From: Gammaproteobacteria bacterium
GTDB lineage: Bacteria > Pseudomonadota > Gammaproteobacteria > Xanthomonadales > Wenzhouxiangellaceae
NCBI GenBank assembly: GCA_003560975.1
Contig: PWJA01000051.1
Coordinates: 1 to 51,247, forward strand
DNA: 51,247 nucleotides
Direction: 5' to 3'
A model generated the notes under the pieces. It had not been told where the DNA came from and did no database searches. It saw only the letters and a program-made list of their open reading frames with translations. Positions 41,218-50,700 of this stretch are shown in pieces. A program made the translations under genes and the position numbers. Numbering within the stretch: position 1 is the first letter of the stretch; each line of letters begins with the position of its first letter.

Positions 41218-42677
41218 CAGGCCGCCTCCTCGAGAAACCGGCGGACCACGTCCGCATCGGAAAACGCCAGGCGGCGTTCGCCAATGACTTGTTCGGTCTC
41301 GTGACCCTTGCCGGCAACCAGAACCAGGTCGCCGCTGCTGCTTTCGGCCAGGGCGGTGCGAATCGCGCCGGCCCGATCGCGAATGACGCGGCTGCGTTCC
41401 GGCCGGCGCAGGCCGGCCTGGATGGCGCGAACGATGGCCGTCCCGTCTTCGCTGCGGGGGTTGTCGTCGGTGAGAATGACCCGGTCAGCCAGCGATTCGG
41501 CAATTCTGCCCATGCGCGGCCGCTTGGCCTGATCGCGCTCGCCGCCGCAGCCGAACACGCACCACAGCCTCTCCGGACCCAGCTCGCGCAGGCTGAGCAG
41601 CACGTTCTCCAGCGCATCCGGGGTATGCGCGTAGTCGATGACGGCCAGGCGACCCCGGCCATTGCCGAGAACCTGCATCCGCCCGGGCACCGGCTTGAGG
41701 GCGCCGACGCGGGCGGCGATGTCGTGCGGCGAGACTCCGCGAGCGCGGAGCTCCAGGGCCACGATGGCCAGGTTGTGGAGATTGATTCGCCCGATCAGGC
41801 TCGAGGCCAGCGCGATTTCCTCGTCGTCGATTGCCATGACCGCGGCCAGGCCGCCGAGGTCGATTCGCTCGGCCCGGATTCGGGCCGGCGCGTCGCCGCG
41901 GTCGCTCAGCGTATAGCCAAGCCGTCCGGCACGGCCGCTGAGCTGATCGTCGATCAGTCGCCCGTAGGCATCGTCCAGATTGAGGATCTGGCGATCGCTT
42001 TCGAAATCGGTGAACAGGCGCAGCTTGGCGGCAAAGTAGGCGTCGAGATCGCGGTGGTAGTCGAGATGGTCGTGTCCGAAGCCGGTAAAAATCACGGAAC
42101 GAAGCCGAAGGCCGTCCAGCCGCCCCTGAGCCAGCGCGTGCGAGGAGGCTTCCAGAACCACCCGATCGATTCCCTCGGCGGCCAGCGTCGCCAGCTCGCG
42201 GTACACGCTGAGCACGTCCGGCGTGGTGTGCGTGCCGGGACGATGTCGACCCGGCCGGCCAATCCCGAGCGTGCCGAACATGGCCCCGTCCAGTGCCTGG
42301 GCCAGCAGCCACGCCACCGAGGTCTTGCCGTTGGTGCCGGTCACGGCGACCAGGTCCATGTTCCCGGCATCTCCCCAGAAGCGCCGGGCCAGGGTCGCCA
42401 GGTGCCCGCCCAGGCCGGCGACTTCCAGCACCGGCACCGGAACGTGCCGGGGAACGACGGCCTGGCCATCGTGGAGCACGGCCACCGCACCCGCGGCCAG
42501 CGCCTGGTCCAGGTAATCAAGGCCGTGCCCGGACGCGCCGGCCACGGCAACAAAGGCCGCCCCCGGGCGGACCTGGCGCGAGTCCAGGCACACGTCGCCG
42601 AGCTGGACATCCACGTCCGGACGGGCCAGCCCATCGAGCAGCTCGATCCAGCCCATGCTGCGGCCGGCCGGGTTCAT
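41217..42677 (-). CDS. murE: UDP-MurNAc-L-Ala-D-Glu--meso-DAP ligase
   Basis: VAVTGTNGKTSVAWLLAQAL, LEASSHALAQGRLDG, DDNPRSEDGTAIV (DNPR specificity motif for meso-DAP). Confidence 0.98.
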   Translation of the reverse strand: MNPAGRSMGWIELLDGLARPDVDVQLGDVCLDSRQVRPGAAFVAVAGASGHGLDYLDQALAAGAVAVLHDGQAVVPRHVPVPVLEVAGLGGHLATLARRFWGDAGNMDLVAVTGTNGKTSVAWLLAQALDGAMFGTLGIGRPGRHRPGTHTTPDVLSVYRELATLAAEGIDRVVLEASSHALAQGRLDGLRLRSVIFTGFGHDHLDYHRDLDAYFAAKLRLFTDFESDRQILNLDDAYGRLIDDQLSGRAGRLGYTLSDRGDAPARIRAERIDLGGLAAVMAIDDEEIALASSLIGRINLHNLAIVALELRARGVSPHDIAARVGALKPVPGRMQVLGNGRGRLAVIDYAHTPDALENVLLSLRELGPERLWCVFGCGGERDQAKRPRMGRIAESLADRVILTDDNPRSEDGTAIVRAIQAGLRRPERSRVIRDRAGAIRTALAESSSGDLVLVAGKGHETEQVIGERRLAFSDADVVRRFLEEAA

Positions 42678-44371
42678 GGCACGTCTCCGGCAGCCGCAAC
42701 CAGGGTTTCCAGATCGTCGGGCGGGATGCTGAACAGGCGCAGCGCGGCCGCCATGACCTGGCCAAACACCGGCGCGGCCACCTGACCCCCGTAATAGCGC
42801 TCGCCCTGGGGGTCGTGGATCACGACCACGGCGGCCAGTCGCGGTCGCGATGCCGGAGCGAAACCGGAAAAACTGGACACGTAGCGCGACTCATAGCCCC
42901 CGGCGCCGACCTTGCGCGATGTGCCGGTCTTGCCGGCCACCCGGTAGCCGGGAACCTGCGCCAGCGTTCCGGTCCCGCCAGCCCGGGTTGCCATTTCCAG
43001 CATGTCGACCAGATCCCGGGCCAGATCCGGATCCATGACCGACAAGACCTGGTTTTCCGTGCCGAGAATGAAGCTCGGCTGACGCAGCCTGCCGCCGTCG
43101 GCGATGGCGGCCGTCGCCCGGGCCAGCTGCAGCGGGGTCACCGACAGCCCATAGCCGTAGGACAGGGTTGCCTGTTCCAGCTTGCGCCAGCGCTCGTAGT
43201 CGCGCAGCACCCCGGCCGACTCGCCCGGGAACCCGGTGCCGGTGACGGTTCCGAAACCGAATCGGGAATACAACCCCCACAGGTGGCGCGCGTCCATGGA
43301 AAGCACCAGCTGGACCACGCCGACGTTGGACGACTTCACCAGCAGCTCTTCGACCGTCATCTGGCCGAAATCGCGCACATCACGGATGGTGTGACCGGAA
43401 ACCCGCATCGTTCCCGGCGAGGTATCGACCAGCATCTGCGGATGGGCAAGACCGGCCTCCATCGCCGCGGCCACGGCGAACGGCTTGATCACCGAACCCG
43501 GCTCGAGCACGTCGGTCAGGGCCCGGTTGCGCAGGCCCTCACCCACCGCGCGCGTGGAGGCATTGGGGTTGTAGGAGGGAAAGTTGACCATGGCCAGGAT
43601 TTCGCCGCTGCCGACATCCATCACAACCAGCGAGCCCGACCGCGCCTCGACCTCGAGCACGCCGGCCTTGAGCTCGCGAAAGGCCAGATACTGCAGGCGG
43701 CGATCCAGGGTCAGCTGCAGATCCCGCCCGGGCCGCGCGTCGCGGATCAGTTCGACGTCCTGGACCACCCGGCCCAGCCGATCCTGGATGACCCGCTTGG
43801 CGCCGGGCTCGCCCTGCAGCCAGCCGTTGTAGGCCAGCTCCAGTCCTTCCTGGCCGACGTCGTCGACGTTGGTGAAGCCAAGGACCTGGGAGGTCACCTC
43901 GCCGGTCGGATAGAAGCGACGATACTCGCGCTGGAAAAACACGCCGGGAATCGACAGATCGCGAATCTGCTCGGCCAGGTCCGGATGGATTCGCCGCCGC
44001 AGCCAGACGAACTCGCGCGTGGCGCGCTGGGTCAGACGGCGCTCGAGGTCATCGGCCGGCGTGTCCAGCAACGCGGCCAGTTCCGCCAGCCGCTCCGCGG
44101 CCTGCAGCAGTTCGCCGGGGTGCGCCCACACCGATTCGACCGGCGTCGACACCGCCAGCGGCTCGCCGTGCCGATCGAGGATGTTTCCGCGCACGGTCGG
44201 AATCGCGACCTGGCGCAGGAAACGGGCCTCACCCTGGCCCTGGAGGAACTCCGCCTCGGTGACCTGAAGGTTCACCGCACGGGCCACCAGCACGACCGCG
44301 GCCAGCAGCATGATGGCGCCGGTCAGCCAGACCCGGATCATGCCCGGTTTTTTTGCGCCGGCCGGGCTCAT
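42674..44371 (-). CDS. ftsI: penicillin-binding protein 3 / FtsI transpeptidase
   Basis: EPGSVIKPFAVAAAM (SxxK), SSNVG (SxN), AGKTGTSRK (KTG). Confidence 0.98.
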   Translation of the reverse strand: MSPAGAKKPGMIRVWLTGAIMLLAAVVLVARAVNLQVTEAEFLQGQGEARFLRQVAIPTVRGNILDRHGEPLAVSTPVESVWAHPGELLQAAERLAELAALLDTPADDLERRLTQRATREFVWLRRRIHPDLAEQIRDLSIPGVFFQREYRRFYPTGEVTSQVLGFTNVDDVGQEGLELAYNGWLQGEPGAKRVIQDRLGRVVQDVELIRDARPGRDLQLTLDRRLQYLAFRELKAGVLEVEARSGSLVVMDVGSGEILAMVNFPSYNPNASTRAVGEGLRNRALTDVLEPGSVIKPFAVAAAMEAGLAHPQMLVDTSPGTMRVSGHTIRDVRDFGQMTVEELLVKSSNVGVVQLVLSMDARHLWGLYSRFGFGTVTGTGFPGESAGVLRDYERWRKLEQATLSYGYGLSVTPLQLARATAAIADGGRLRQPSFILGTENQVLSVMDPDLARDLVDMLEMATRAGGTGTLAQVPGYRVAGKTGTSRKVGAGGYESRYVSSFSGFAPASRPRLAAVVVIHDPQGERYYGGQVAAPVFGQVMAAALRLFSIPPDDLETLVAAAGDVP

Positions 44372-44634
44372 CGCTGTTCCACCAGAATGCCGACCCGGTT
44401 CGGCCGATGCATGTTCAGCCGCTCCCGCGCTTCGCGTTCGACGCGCCCGGCCTCGGCCAGCCAGGCCTGCTCCAGCTGCAGCCGGCTCCATTCGACGTTG
44501 GCCACATCGCGGTCCGCCGCGGCCACCTGCAGGGCGGCAAACAGCTGGCGGGATTCGTGGCGCAGGACGACGACGCCGATGGCCGTTGTCAACAGGCTGG
44601 TCAGGAGGATGGCAAACAGCAGCCAGCGGATCAT
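44368..44634 (-). CDS. ftsL: cell division protein FtsL
   Basis: 88-aa bitopic protein between rsmH and ftsI. Confidence 0.94.
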   Translation of the reverse strand: MIRWLLFAILLTSLLTTAIGVVVLRHESRQLFAALQVAAADRDVANVEWSRLQLEQAWLAEAGRVEREARERLNMHRPNRVGILVEQR

Positions 44635-45575
44635 GACGCGGCCTCGGCGAGCTTTTCGGCCACGCGCATGCGGGCGCTGCGAGCGCGCGGATTAGCGCGG
44701 CATTCCGCGACATCCGGCCGCTGCAGTTTCCCGATCAGGGCCAGGCGTGGTCGAAACGGCCGGGCGATCGGCATTCTCCGCGACGCCACCGGCGGCTTGG
44801 CCAGCGCGGTCCACGCCTGTTTGACCCGACGATCCTCGAGCGAGTGAAAGCTGATCACGACGAAGCGACCTCCGGGGGCCAGCAGGTCCACGCCAATCGC
44901 CAGCGCTCGCTCCAGCGCGGAAAGCTCATCGTTGATGTGAATCCGGACGGCCTGGAAGGTGCGGGTGGCGGGATGGCGCTCCGGCGGCGTCGGCCCGGCC
45001 GCATCGGCAACCACCCGGGCCAGGCGCGCGGTGCCGGTAATGGGCTCATCGGTGCGCGCCGCCACGATCGCGCGCGCGATTCGGCGCGCGTAGCGCTCCT
45101 CGCCGTACTCGCGAATGACCCGGGTCAGCTCGTCCTCGTCAACCCGGCCCAGCCAGTCCGCAGCCGACTCGCCGCGCGTGGTGTCCATGCGCATGTCCAG
45201 CGGACCGTCCTCGCGAAAGGTAAAGCCGCGTTCGGGTCGATCCAGCTGCGGGGAGGAGACGCCAAGGTCCATCAGCAGGCCCGAGACCTGACCGTAAATG
45301 CCGTGCTCCTCGGCCAGACGATCGAGTTCGGTGAAACTGGCGTGACACACCGTCACCCGGCCATCCGATGCGAAACGTCGATGCGCGTCGTCCACCGCGG
45401 TCGGGTCCTGATCCAGCACCAGAAGGCGCCCCTGCGGGCCCAGCCGATCAAGGATCGCGGCGCTGTGGCCGCCCCGTCCATAGGTCGCGTCAATCACGAT
45501 CGAATCGTCCGTCAGGTTCAATGCGGTCAGCGCCGGCTGCAGAAGCACCGGGACATGTTCGTCTCGCGCACCCAT
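44631..45575 (-). CDS. rsmH: 16S rRNA (cytosine1402-N4)-methyltransferase
   Basis: EHVPVLLQPALTAL, DATYGRGGHSAAIL, DLGVSSPQLDRPERGFTFREDGPLDMRMD. Confidence 0.98.
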   Translation of the reverse strand: MGARDEHVPVLLQPALTALNLTDDSIVIDATYGRGGHSAAILDRLGPQGRLLVLDQDPTAVDDAHRRFASDGRVTVCHASFTELDRLAEEHGIYGQVSGLLMDLGVSSPQLDRPERGFTFREDGPLDMRMDTTRGESAADWLGRVDEDELTRVIREYGEERYARRIARAIVAARTDEPITGTARLARVVADAAGPTPPERHPATRTFQAVRIHINDELSALERALAIGVDLLAPGGRFVVISFHSLEDRRVKQAWTALAKPPVASRRMPIARPFRPRLALIGKLQRPDVAECRANPRARSARMRVAEKLAEAAS

Positions 45576-45580
45576 GCCGG

Positions 45581-46033
45581 CTACAGGACCAGCTGGGCCA
45601 TTTCGGCTGAGGCCTGCTCCTGCATCTCGCGCTCTTCCTCGACCCGTCGCTGGTTGAGCACGTTTTCGTTCCAGATCTCGAAGCGTTGCCCCATGCCCAT
45701 CATCACCGCCCGCTTTTCCAGACCCGCGACCTGGCGAAGGGTGTGCGGCAACAGCACGCGGCCGTTGCCGTCCGGCTCGGTCTGGGTGGCCGAACCGACC
45801 AGACGGCGCTGCAGACTGCGATGACTGGGGTTGAACGTGGACAAGCCCATGACCTGCTCGCGCACCCGCTCCCATTCCGGCTCCGGATACAGCCACAGAC
45901 AGCCGGCATCGAAGGCCGAGTAGGTGAGAACCAGCCGGGAGCTGCACGCCGACGCCAGATCGTCGCGATACCGGGTGGGTATCGCCATGCGACCTTTCGC
46001 GTCGAGATTGATGGCTGTTTCTCCAAAAAACAC
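45581..46033 (-). CDS. mraZ: transcriptional regulator MraZ (GTG start at 46033 preferred over track start 46075)
   Basis: (V)FFGETAINLDAKGRMAIPTRYRDDL; first gene of dcw. The upstream track start at 46075 is a GTG lying inside the MraZ box. Confidence 0.93.
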   Translation of the reverse strand: MFFGETAINLDAKGRMAIPTRYRDDLASACSSRLVLTYSAFDAGCLWLYPEPEWERVREQVMGLSTFNPSHRSLQRRLVGSATQTEPDGNGRVLLPHTLRQVAGLEKRAVMMGMGQRFEIWNENVLNQRRVEEEREMQEQASAEMAQLVL

Positions 46034-46061
46034 CGGCTGTCCGTCTCCAGGCCCGCTTGAA

Positions 46062-46095
46062 CCACTATTTCCCACAAATTACCACTCAACGCCAC
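46062..46095 (-). promoter_or_regulatory. MraZ-box-like array: four GTGG repeats with exact 10-bp period
   Basis: Minus strand GTGGCGTTGA GTGGTAATTT GTGGGAAATA GTGGTTCAAG; plus-strand CCAC at 46062, 46072, 46082, 46092. Confidence 0.88.
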
Positions 46096-46122
46096 GATAG
46101 TCGCGAAGGGGTTGGGTGTCAA
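46094..46122 (-). promoter_or_regulatory. Predicted mraZ/dcw promoter TTGACA-N17-TATCGT
   Basis: Perfect -35 at 46122-46117, -10-like at 46099-46094. Confidence 0.75.
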
Positions 46123-46165
46123 GGGGGATGGAGGCTTGGGAGGTGGGGGCGGGAACTAGGGTTTC

Positions 46166-46248
46166 GGGTTACGGGTTACGGGTTACGGGTTACGGGTTAC
46201 GGGGTTCGGGGAACCGGGAACCGGAAACCGGAACCCGGAAACCGGAAC
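46166..46248. repeat. (GGGTTAC)5 heptamer tandem repeat followed by degenerate (GAACCGG)-type units
   Basis: Five exact GGGTTAC units at 46166-46200, then GGGG TTC GGGG and AACCGG-rich units to about 46248. Confidence 0.93.
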
Positions 46249-46256
46249 TGACAGCG

Positions 46257-47657
46257 TCAGCTGACAATACGATAGCAGGGTGTATAACCGGCCCCGCCGG
46301 GCAGCTTCATGCGGTTCTGGGCGACGAAGCGGCGCAGGAGCTGATCCAGAGCTTCCAAGACGTCGGATTCGCCGCGGATTTCGAACGGGCCGCGTTCGCG
46401 TATGGCGCGTACGCCCTGTGGCTTGACGTTCCCGGCCACGATGCCGGAGAACAGCCGGCGCAGGTTGGCGGCAAGCTCGTGCGGTTTCAGATCACGCGAG
46501 ATGTCCAGCGTCGCCATGGCCTCGTGGGTCGGTTCGAACGGCTGCTGGAACTCCGGCTGGATTTCGAGCAGCCAGTTGTAATAAAAGGCATCGTTGACAT
46601 GGACCCGCCAGTCCCGGACCAGGTCGATGCCGCGCGTCATCTCCCGGGCCACCGCAACGGGGTCGGCGATGATGACGCGGTAGAGTTGACGAGTCGCTTC
46701 GCCCAGGGTCAGTCCGATGAAGCGATCGATTTCGTCGAAGTACTCGCGGGCCGACTCCGGGCCGCTGAAGATCAGCGGAAACGGCGCCTCGCGATTGGCC
46801 GGATTGAGCAGGACGCCGAGGATGAAGAGAATCTCCTCGGCCGTGCCCACGCCGCCCGGGAAGACGACGACCCCGTGACCCAGGCGCACGAAGGCCTCAA
46901 GGCGCTTTTCGATATCGGGCAGAATGACCAGTTCGTTGACGATCGGGTTGGGCGACTCCGCGGCGATGATGCCGGGCTCGGACACACCTACATAATGGCC
47001 GGGCAAGGTCCGCTGCTTGGCGTGGCCGATGGTGGCTCCTTTCATCGGCCCTTTCATCGCGCCGGGCCCGCAACCGGTGCAGATGTCGCGGCCGCGCAGT
47101 CCCAGCTGATACCCGACTTCCTTGGTGTAGTCGTATTCCTCGCCGCTGATCGAATGGCCACCCCAGCACACCACCAGGTTGGGTTCGCGCTGGGCATCGA
47201 GCAGGCGGGCGTTGCGCAGAATCTCGAAGACGGTGTTGGTGATGCCTTCCGGTTCGGCCAGATCAAAGTACGGGTTGGGCCCGATTTCGGTGTGGAAGTA
47301 GACGATGTCGCGGACCACGGCCGAAAGCAGCTCGCGGATTCCGCGGATCATCTTGCCGTCGACGAAGGCGCAGGCGGGCGCGTTTTCCAGGTCGATGCGC
47401 ATGCCGCGATTGACCTGGTGAACCTGGATGCGGAAGTCCTCGTAGGCGCGCAGCATGGATTCGGCATCGTCGCCCTGCTCGCCCGAATTGAGCACGGCCA
47501 GGGCGCACTGGCGCAGAACCTCTCCGACCTCTTCGGTGGCATCCGACAAGCGCGCGACTTCCTCGCGCGAGAGCATGTTCAGGGTCCCGGCCGGGTAGAC
47601 CCGGGTCGAAATCTTGGCGCCGGCGGCGGGCGCGGGAGTGTTTGTATGGTCGTCCAT
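46257..47657 (-). CDS. ppnN: nucleotide 5'-monophosphate nucleosidase PpnN/YgdH (LOG family)
   Basis: VVCWGGHSISGEEYDYTKEVGYQLGLRGRDICTGCGPGAMKGPMKGA; VVFPGGVGTAEEILFIL (LOG PGGxGTxxE). Confidence 0.92.
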   Translation of the reverse strand: MDDHTNTPAPAAGAKISTRVYPAGTLNMLSREEVARLSDATEEVGEVLRQCALAVLNSGEQGDDAESMLRAYEDFRIQVHQVNRGMRIDLENAPACAFVDGKMIRGIRELLSAVVRDIVYFHTEIGPNPYFDLAEPEGITNTVFEILRNARLLDAQREPNLVVCWGGHSISGEEYDYTKEVGYQLGLRGRDICTGCGPGAMKGPMKGATIGHAKQRTLPGHYVGVSEPGIIAAESPNPIVNELVILPDIEKRLEAFVRLGHGVVVFPGGVGTAEEILFILGVLLNPANREAPFPLIFSGPESAREYFDEIDRFIGLTLGEATRQLYRVIIADPVAVAREMTRGIDLVRDWRVHVNDAFYYNWLLEIQPEFQQPFEPTHEAMATLDISRDLKPHELAANLRRLFSGIVAGNVKPQGVRAIRERGPFEIRGESDVLEALDQLLRRFVAQNRMKLPGGAGYTPCYRIVS

Positions 47658-47725
47658 GGTCCGCATTATCCGTGATCCGGCCCGCGGGCACGCGGCTCTG
47701 CGCACACGAACCCGGGCAGGAAAGA

Positions 47726-47753
47726 CAAACGGCCAGCAGATGCTGGCCGTTTG
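47726..47753 (-). terminator. Probable intrinsic terminator of the TonB receptor gene
   Basis: Perfect 13-bp inverted repeat CAAACGGCCAGCA-GA-TGCTGGCCGTTTG; T-rich TCTTTCC follows on minus strand. Confidence 0.75.
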
Positions 47754-47793
47754 CGGTGGTCCGGCGAATTCCCGGACCGGGCTTGCCGTACGC

Positions 47794-50700
47794 CTAGAAG
47801 TTGAAGCGTGCGCCCAGCTGGATGCGCCAGCGCGACTGGCCGACACCGTCCTGACGGCTCTCGTAGTCGCCGGCCTCGGTGCCCCGGTTGAGCCAGCGGT
47901 ACAGCATCTGACCGGTTTCCGGATCGACCCCTTCGAAGGCCACCGGACGCGCGGTCCAGTTGAAGCCGACCTGATCGATCGCACCCCAGCTCGAGTTGAG
48001 CAGGTTGGTGAAGTTCTCGATGTCGAAGAAGAACTGACCCTGGTAGCGATCACCGAAGTTGAAGTCCTGCGCGATGCGGATGTCCATCTGGGTCACGCTG
48101 CTGCTGCGGTTGCCGTTCTTCTTGACCGCGGCACCCTGCGAGCGACGCAGATCCGCGACGTTGGCGACCAACTCGTTGAACGCCGCTTCGCCGGCCGGAT
48201 CCGGATTGCCCGACCGGTCGACAAAGCGGACCTCACCGGGGTTCGGCACGTACAGCAGGTTGTTGTTGAACACGCCGTCGCCGTTCATGTCGCCGTCGAA
48301 GGTCCAGGAGAAGCGCCGGCCGTCCCGATACTGGAGGAAGGCCGAGAAGCGGGTCGAACCAATGTCGAACCAGTCAGCCGTGTACTGCGAAAGCACGCTG
48401 ATGCTGTCGCCGATCTCGAAGACCGAGCGACCCTCGACTTCCTCGTTGGTGTTGAAGACCGGCTGATTGCGGTAGCTGGAGATGGCTCGCGAGGAGGTAC
48501 CCGACGATACGTCGGTCGCGCTCATGTAGTTGTAGGCCACCCGCCCGAACAGCGTGCCCCAGTCACCCGACCAGGTCTTGTCCAGCGAAACCGTGGCGTT
48601 GGTCCGCTCGCCCTTGTCGGTGTTGCGCATCAGGATGACGTTGCCGAACTCGCGGCTGCGATCGGTCCGCGAGCCGGAGGCCGTGTTGACGTTCGCCCAG
48701 TAGTGGTTGCGGCCGTCGGGCAGTACGCCCTGAACCGAACCGGTGTTCAGATCCTGCCAGTACATCGAATCCTTGACCCAGGTCTTGCTGACTTCCAGGG
48801 TCAGGTTGGCCCGATCCAGGTTCGGCAGTTCCATGTCCCAGCCCAGGTTGGCCTTCCATTCGGTCGGCAGGCGGAAGCCGTCCTCGACCACGTCGACGTC
48901 GTCGATCGGCGAGAAACCGCCCAGACGCGGCTGGTTGTCCGGATCCGGAACGATGATGAAGTTCGGGTCCAGATCCTGACAGCCGGTCGCGTCACGCCGC
49001 GAGTCGCAGGTGAAGACGTCGATCGTGCCGCCCGGGTTGGAGAACGGATTGGTGATCCAGACCCCCGGCGTGCGGCCGCGGAACAGACCGAAACCACCGC
49101 GCAGCTGGCCCCGGTACCCCAGATCGCTGGGCTGCCAGTTGAAGCCGATGCGCGGCTGCAGGATGTTTTCTCCGTCCAGCGTACCGGTGTTGGAGAATCC
49201 GAAGACCTGCTCGAAGCGCTCGTTGCGCAGCGGGTCGCTGTTGGTGCTGAATGTCTCCCAGCGCAGGCCATACTGCACGGTCAGTTCCGGGTTCACCGTC
49301 CAGGTGTCCTGCAGGAAGAACGCGGTCACGTCCCAGGCGAAATCGGCCAGCGGGAAGAACGGATCGTTGGGATCGGAGCTGGTTCGCAGGGTGTAGCGAA
49401 CGCCGTCGCTGCCGGTTTCGAAGGCGTCGATGTCGTCGAACTCGTAGCGGCCCAGCGAGGATTCCACGAACAGGTTGGAATAGTCTTCTTCGATCCAGTC
49501 GACACCGAAGTCGATGGAGTGATCGCCGGTGAAGTAATTGGCGCCCAGGAACACCTGGCTGGTGGTCACGTCCAACTCGTTGCCGTGGCGGAATCGTTCC
49601 GTTCCCAGTCGAACCAGGCCAGCATCGGTTCGCACTTCGACCGACGGCTGACGCTGACCGACGTTGAAGCGCGACTGGTAGTCACTGCGGGTGGCGCGCA
49701 GCTCGGTCGACAGGGCCGGCGTCCAGTTGCTGAAGACCTGCAGGGTCCAGCTGTCGTATTCGATTTCCTGATCGTAGAAGTACGAAGACAGGTCGTAGGT
49801 TCCGCGGCTGCGGTTGAAGTTGGCTTCCGAGCCTTCCGACAAGGTGTAGCGCAGGCTGGCGCGATGGTCCTGGGAAATGTCCCAGTCGAGCTTGGCGATC
49901 CAGTTTTCCTGCTCGGCGCGCGACTGCGGCGCGCTGGTGTCGCCGGGCTCGAGACCGAAACCGCGGGCAGCGTTGATGATCCGATCCATGTCCGACGGGG
50001 CCAGGTCAAAAATCGTCTGGGCGCCGCTGCCGGCCAGGCCGACCAGGTCACCGGAAACGTCATCCTGGCGGGACTTTTCGTAGCCGACGAAGAAGAACAG
50101 GTTGTCCTGAAGGATCGGGCCGCTCAGGTAGGCGCCGTAGACCCAGTCCTCGAACTCGGGGAAATCACCGCGGATCATGTCTTCGTCGCGGTAGTTGCCG
50201 TACACCCGGCCGCGGAATTCATTGCTGCCCGACTTGGTCACCGAGTTGATGATTGCGCCGGTGCCGCCGCTCTGGGTCACGTCATAGGGGCTGACCTGCA
50301 CCGAGATTTCCTCGATCCAGTCGACCGCGATCGGCTGACGGGTGGCCGGCTGGGCGTCTGCGTTCAAGCCAAAGGAGTCGTTGGCGGTCACGCCGTCGAT
50401 CTGGATGTTGTTCATCCGGTTGTGGCCGCCGCCAACCGAAATTTCGTTGCGGCCCTTGTCGACGATCGTGGCCCGCGGATCGAGCTGAATGTAGTCGTTG
50501 ATGGAGCGGTTGATCGAGGCGAAGTCGTCGATCTGGTCGGAGCCGATCGTGCTGCCGGTACCGATATTGTCGGGACGGAACAGCGAGGTCACCGCCTGTC
50601 CCATGACCACGATGCGATCGGTGACCGCCGTGTCGGTAATCTCGAAGTTGATCGTCTCGGTCTCGCCGAGGCGCAGGAACACCTCTTCGAGGATCTGCGG

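Noticed and set aside
42293-44695. 800-aa plus-strand ORF antisense to ftsI
   Set aside because: Mirror frame of a clear FtsI with SxxK/SxN/KTG motifs; composition (H/Q/R/G rich) typical of spurious antisense ORFs.
46166-46248. Possible CRISPR or IS-end for the heptamer block
   Set aside because: Contiguous 7-mers with no unique spacers, no transposase and no target duplication visible.
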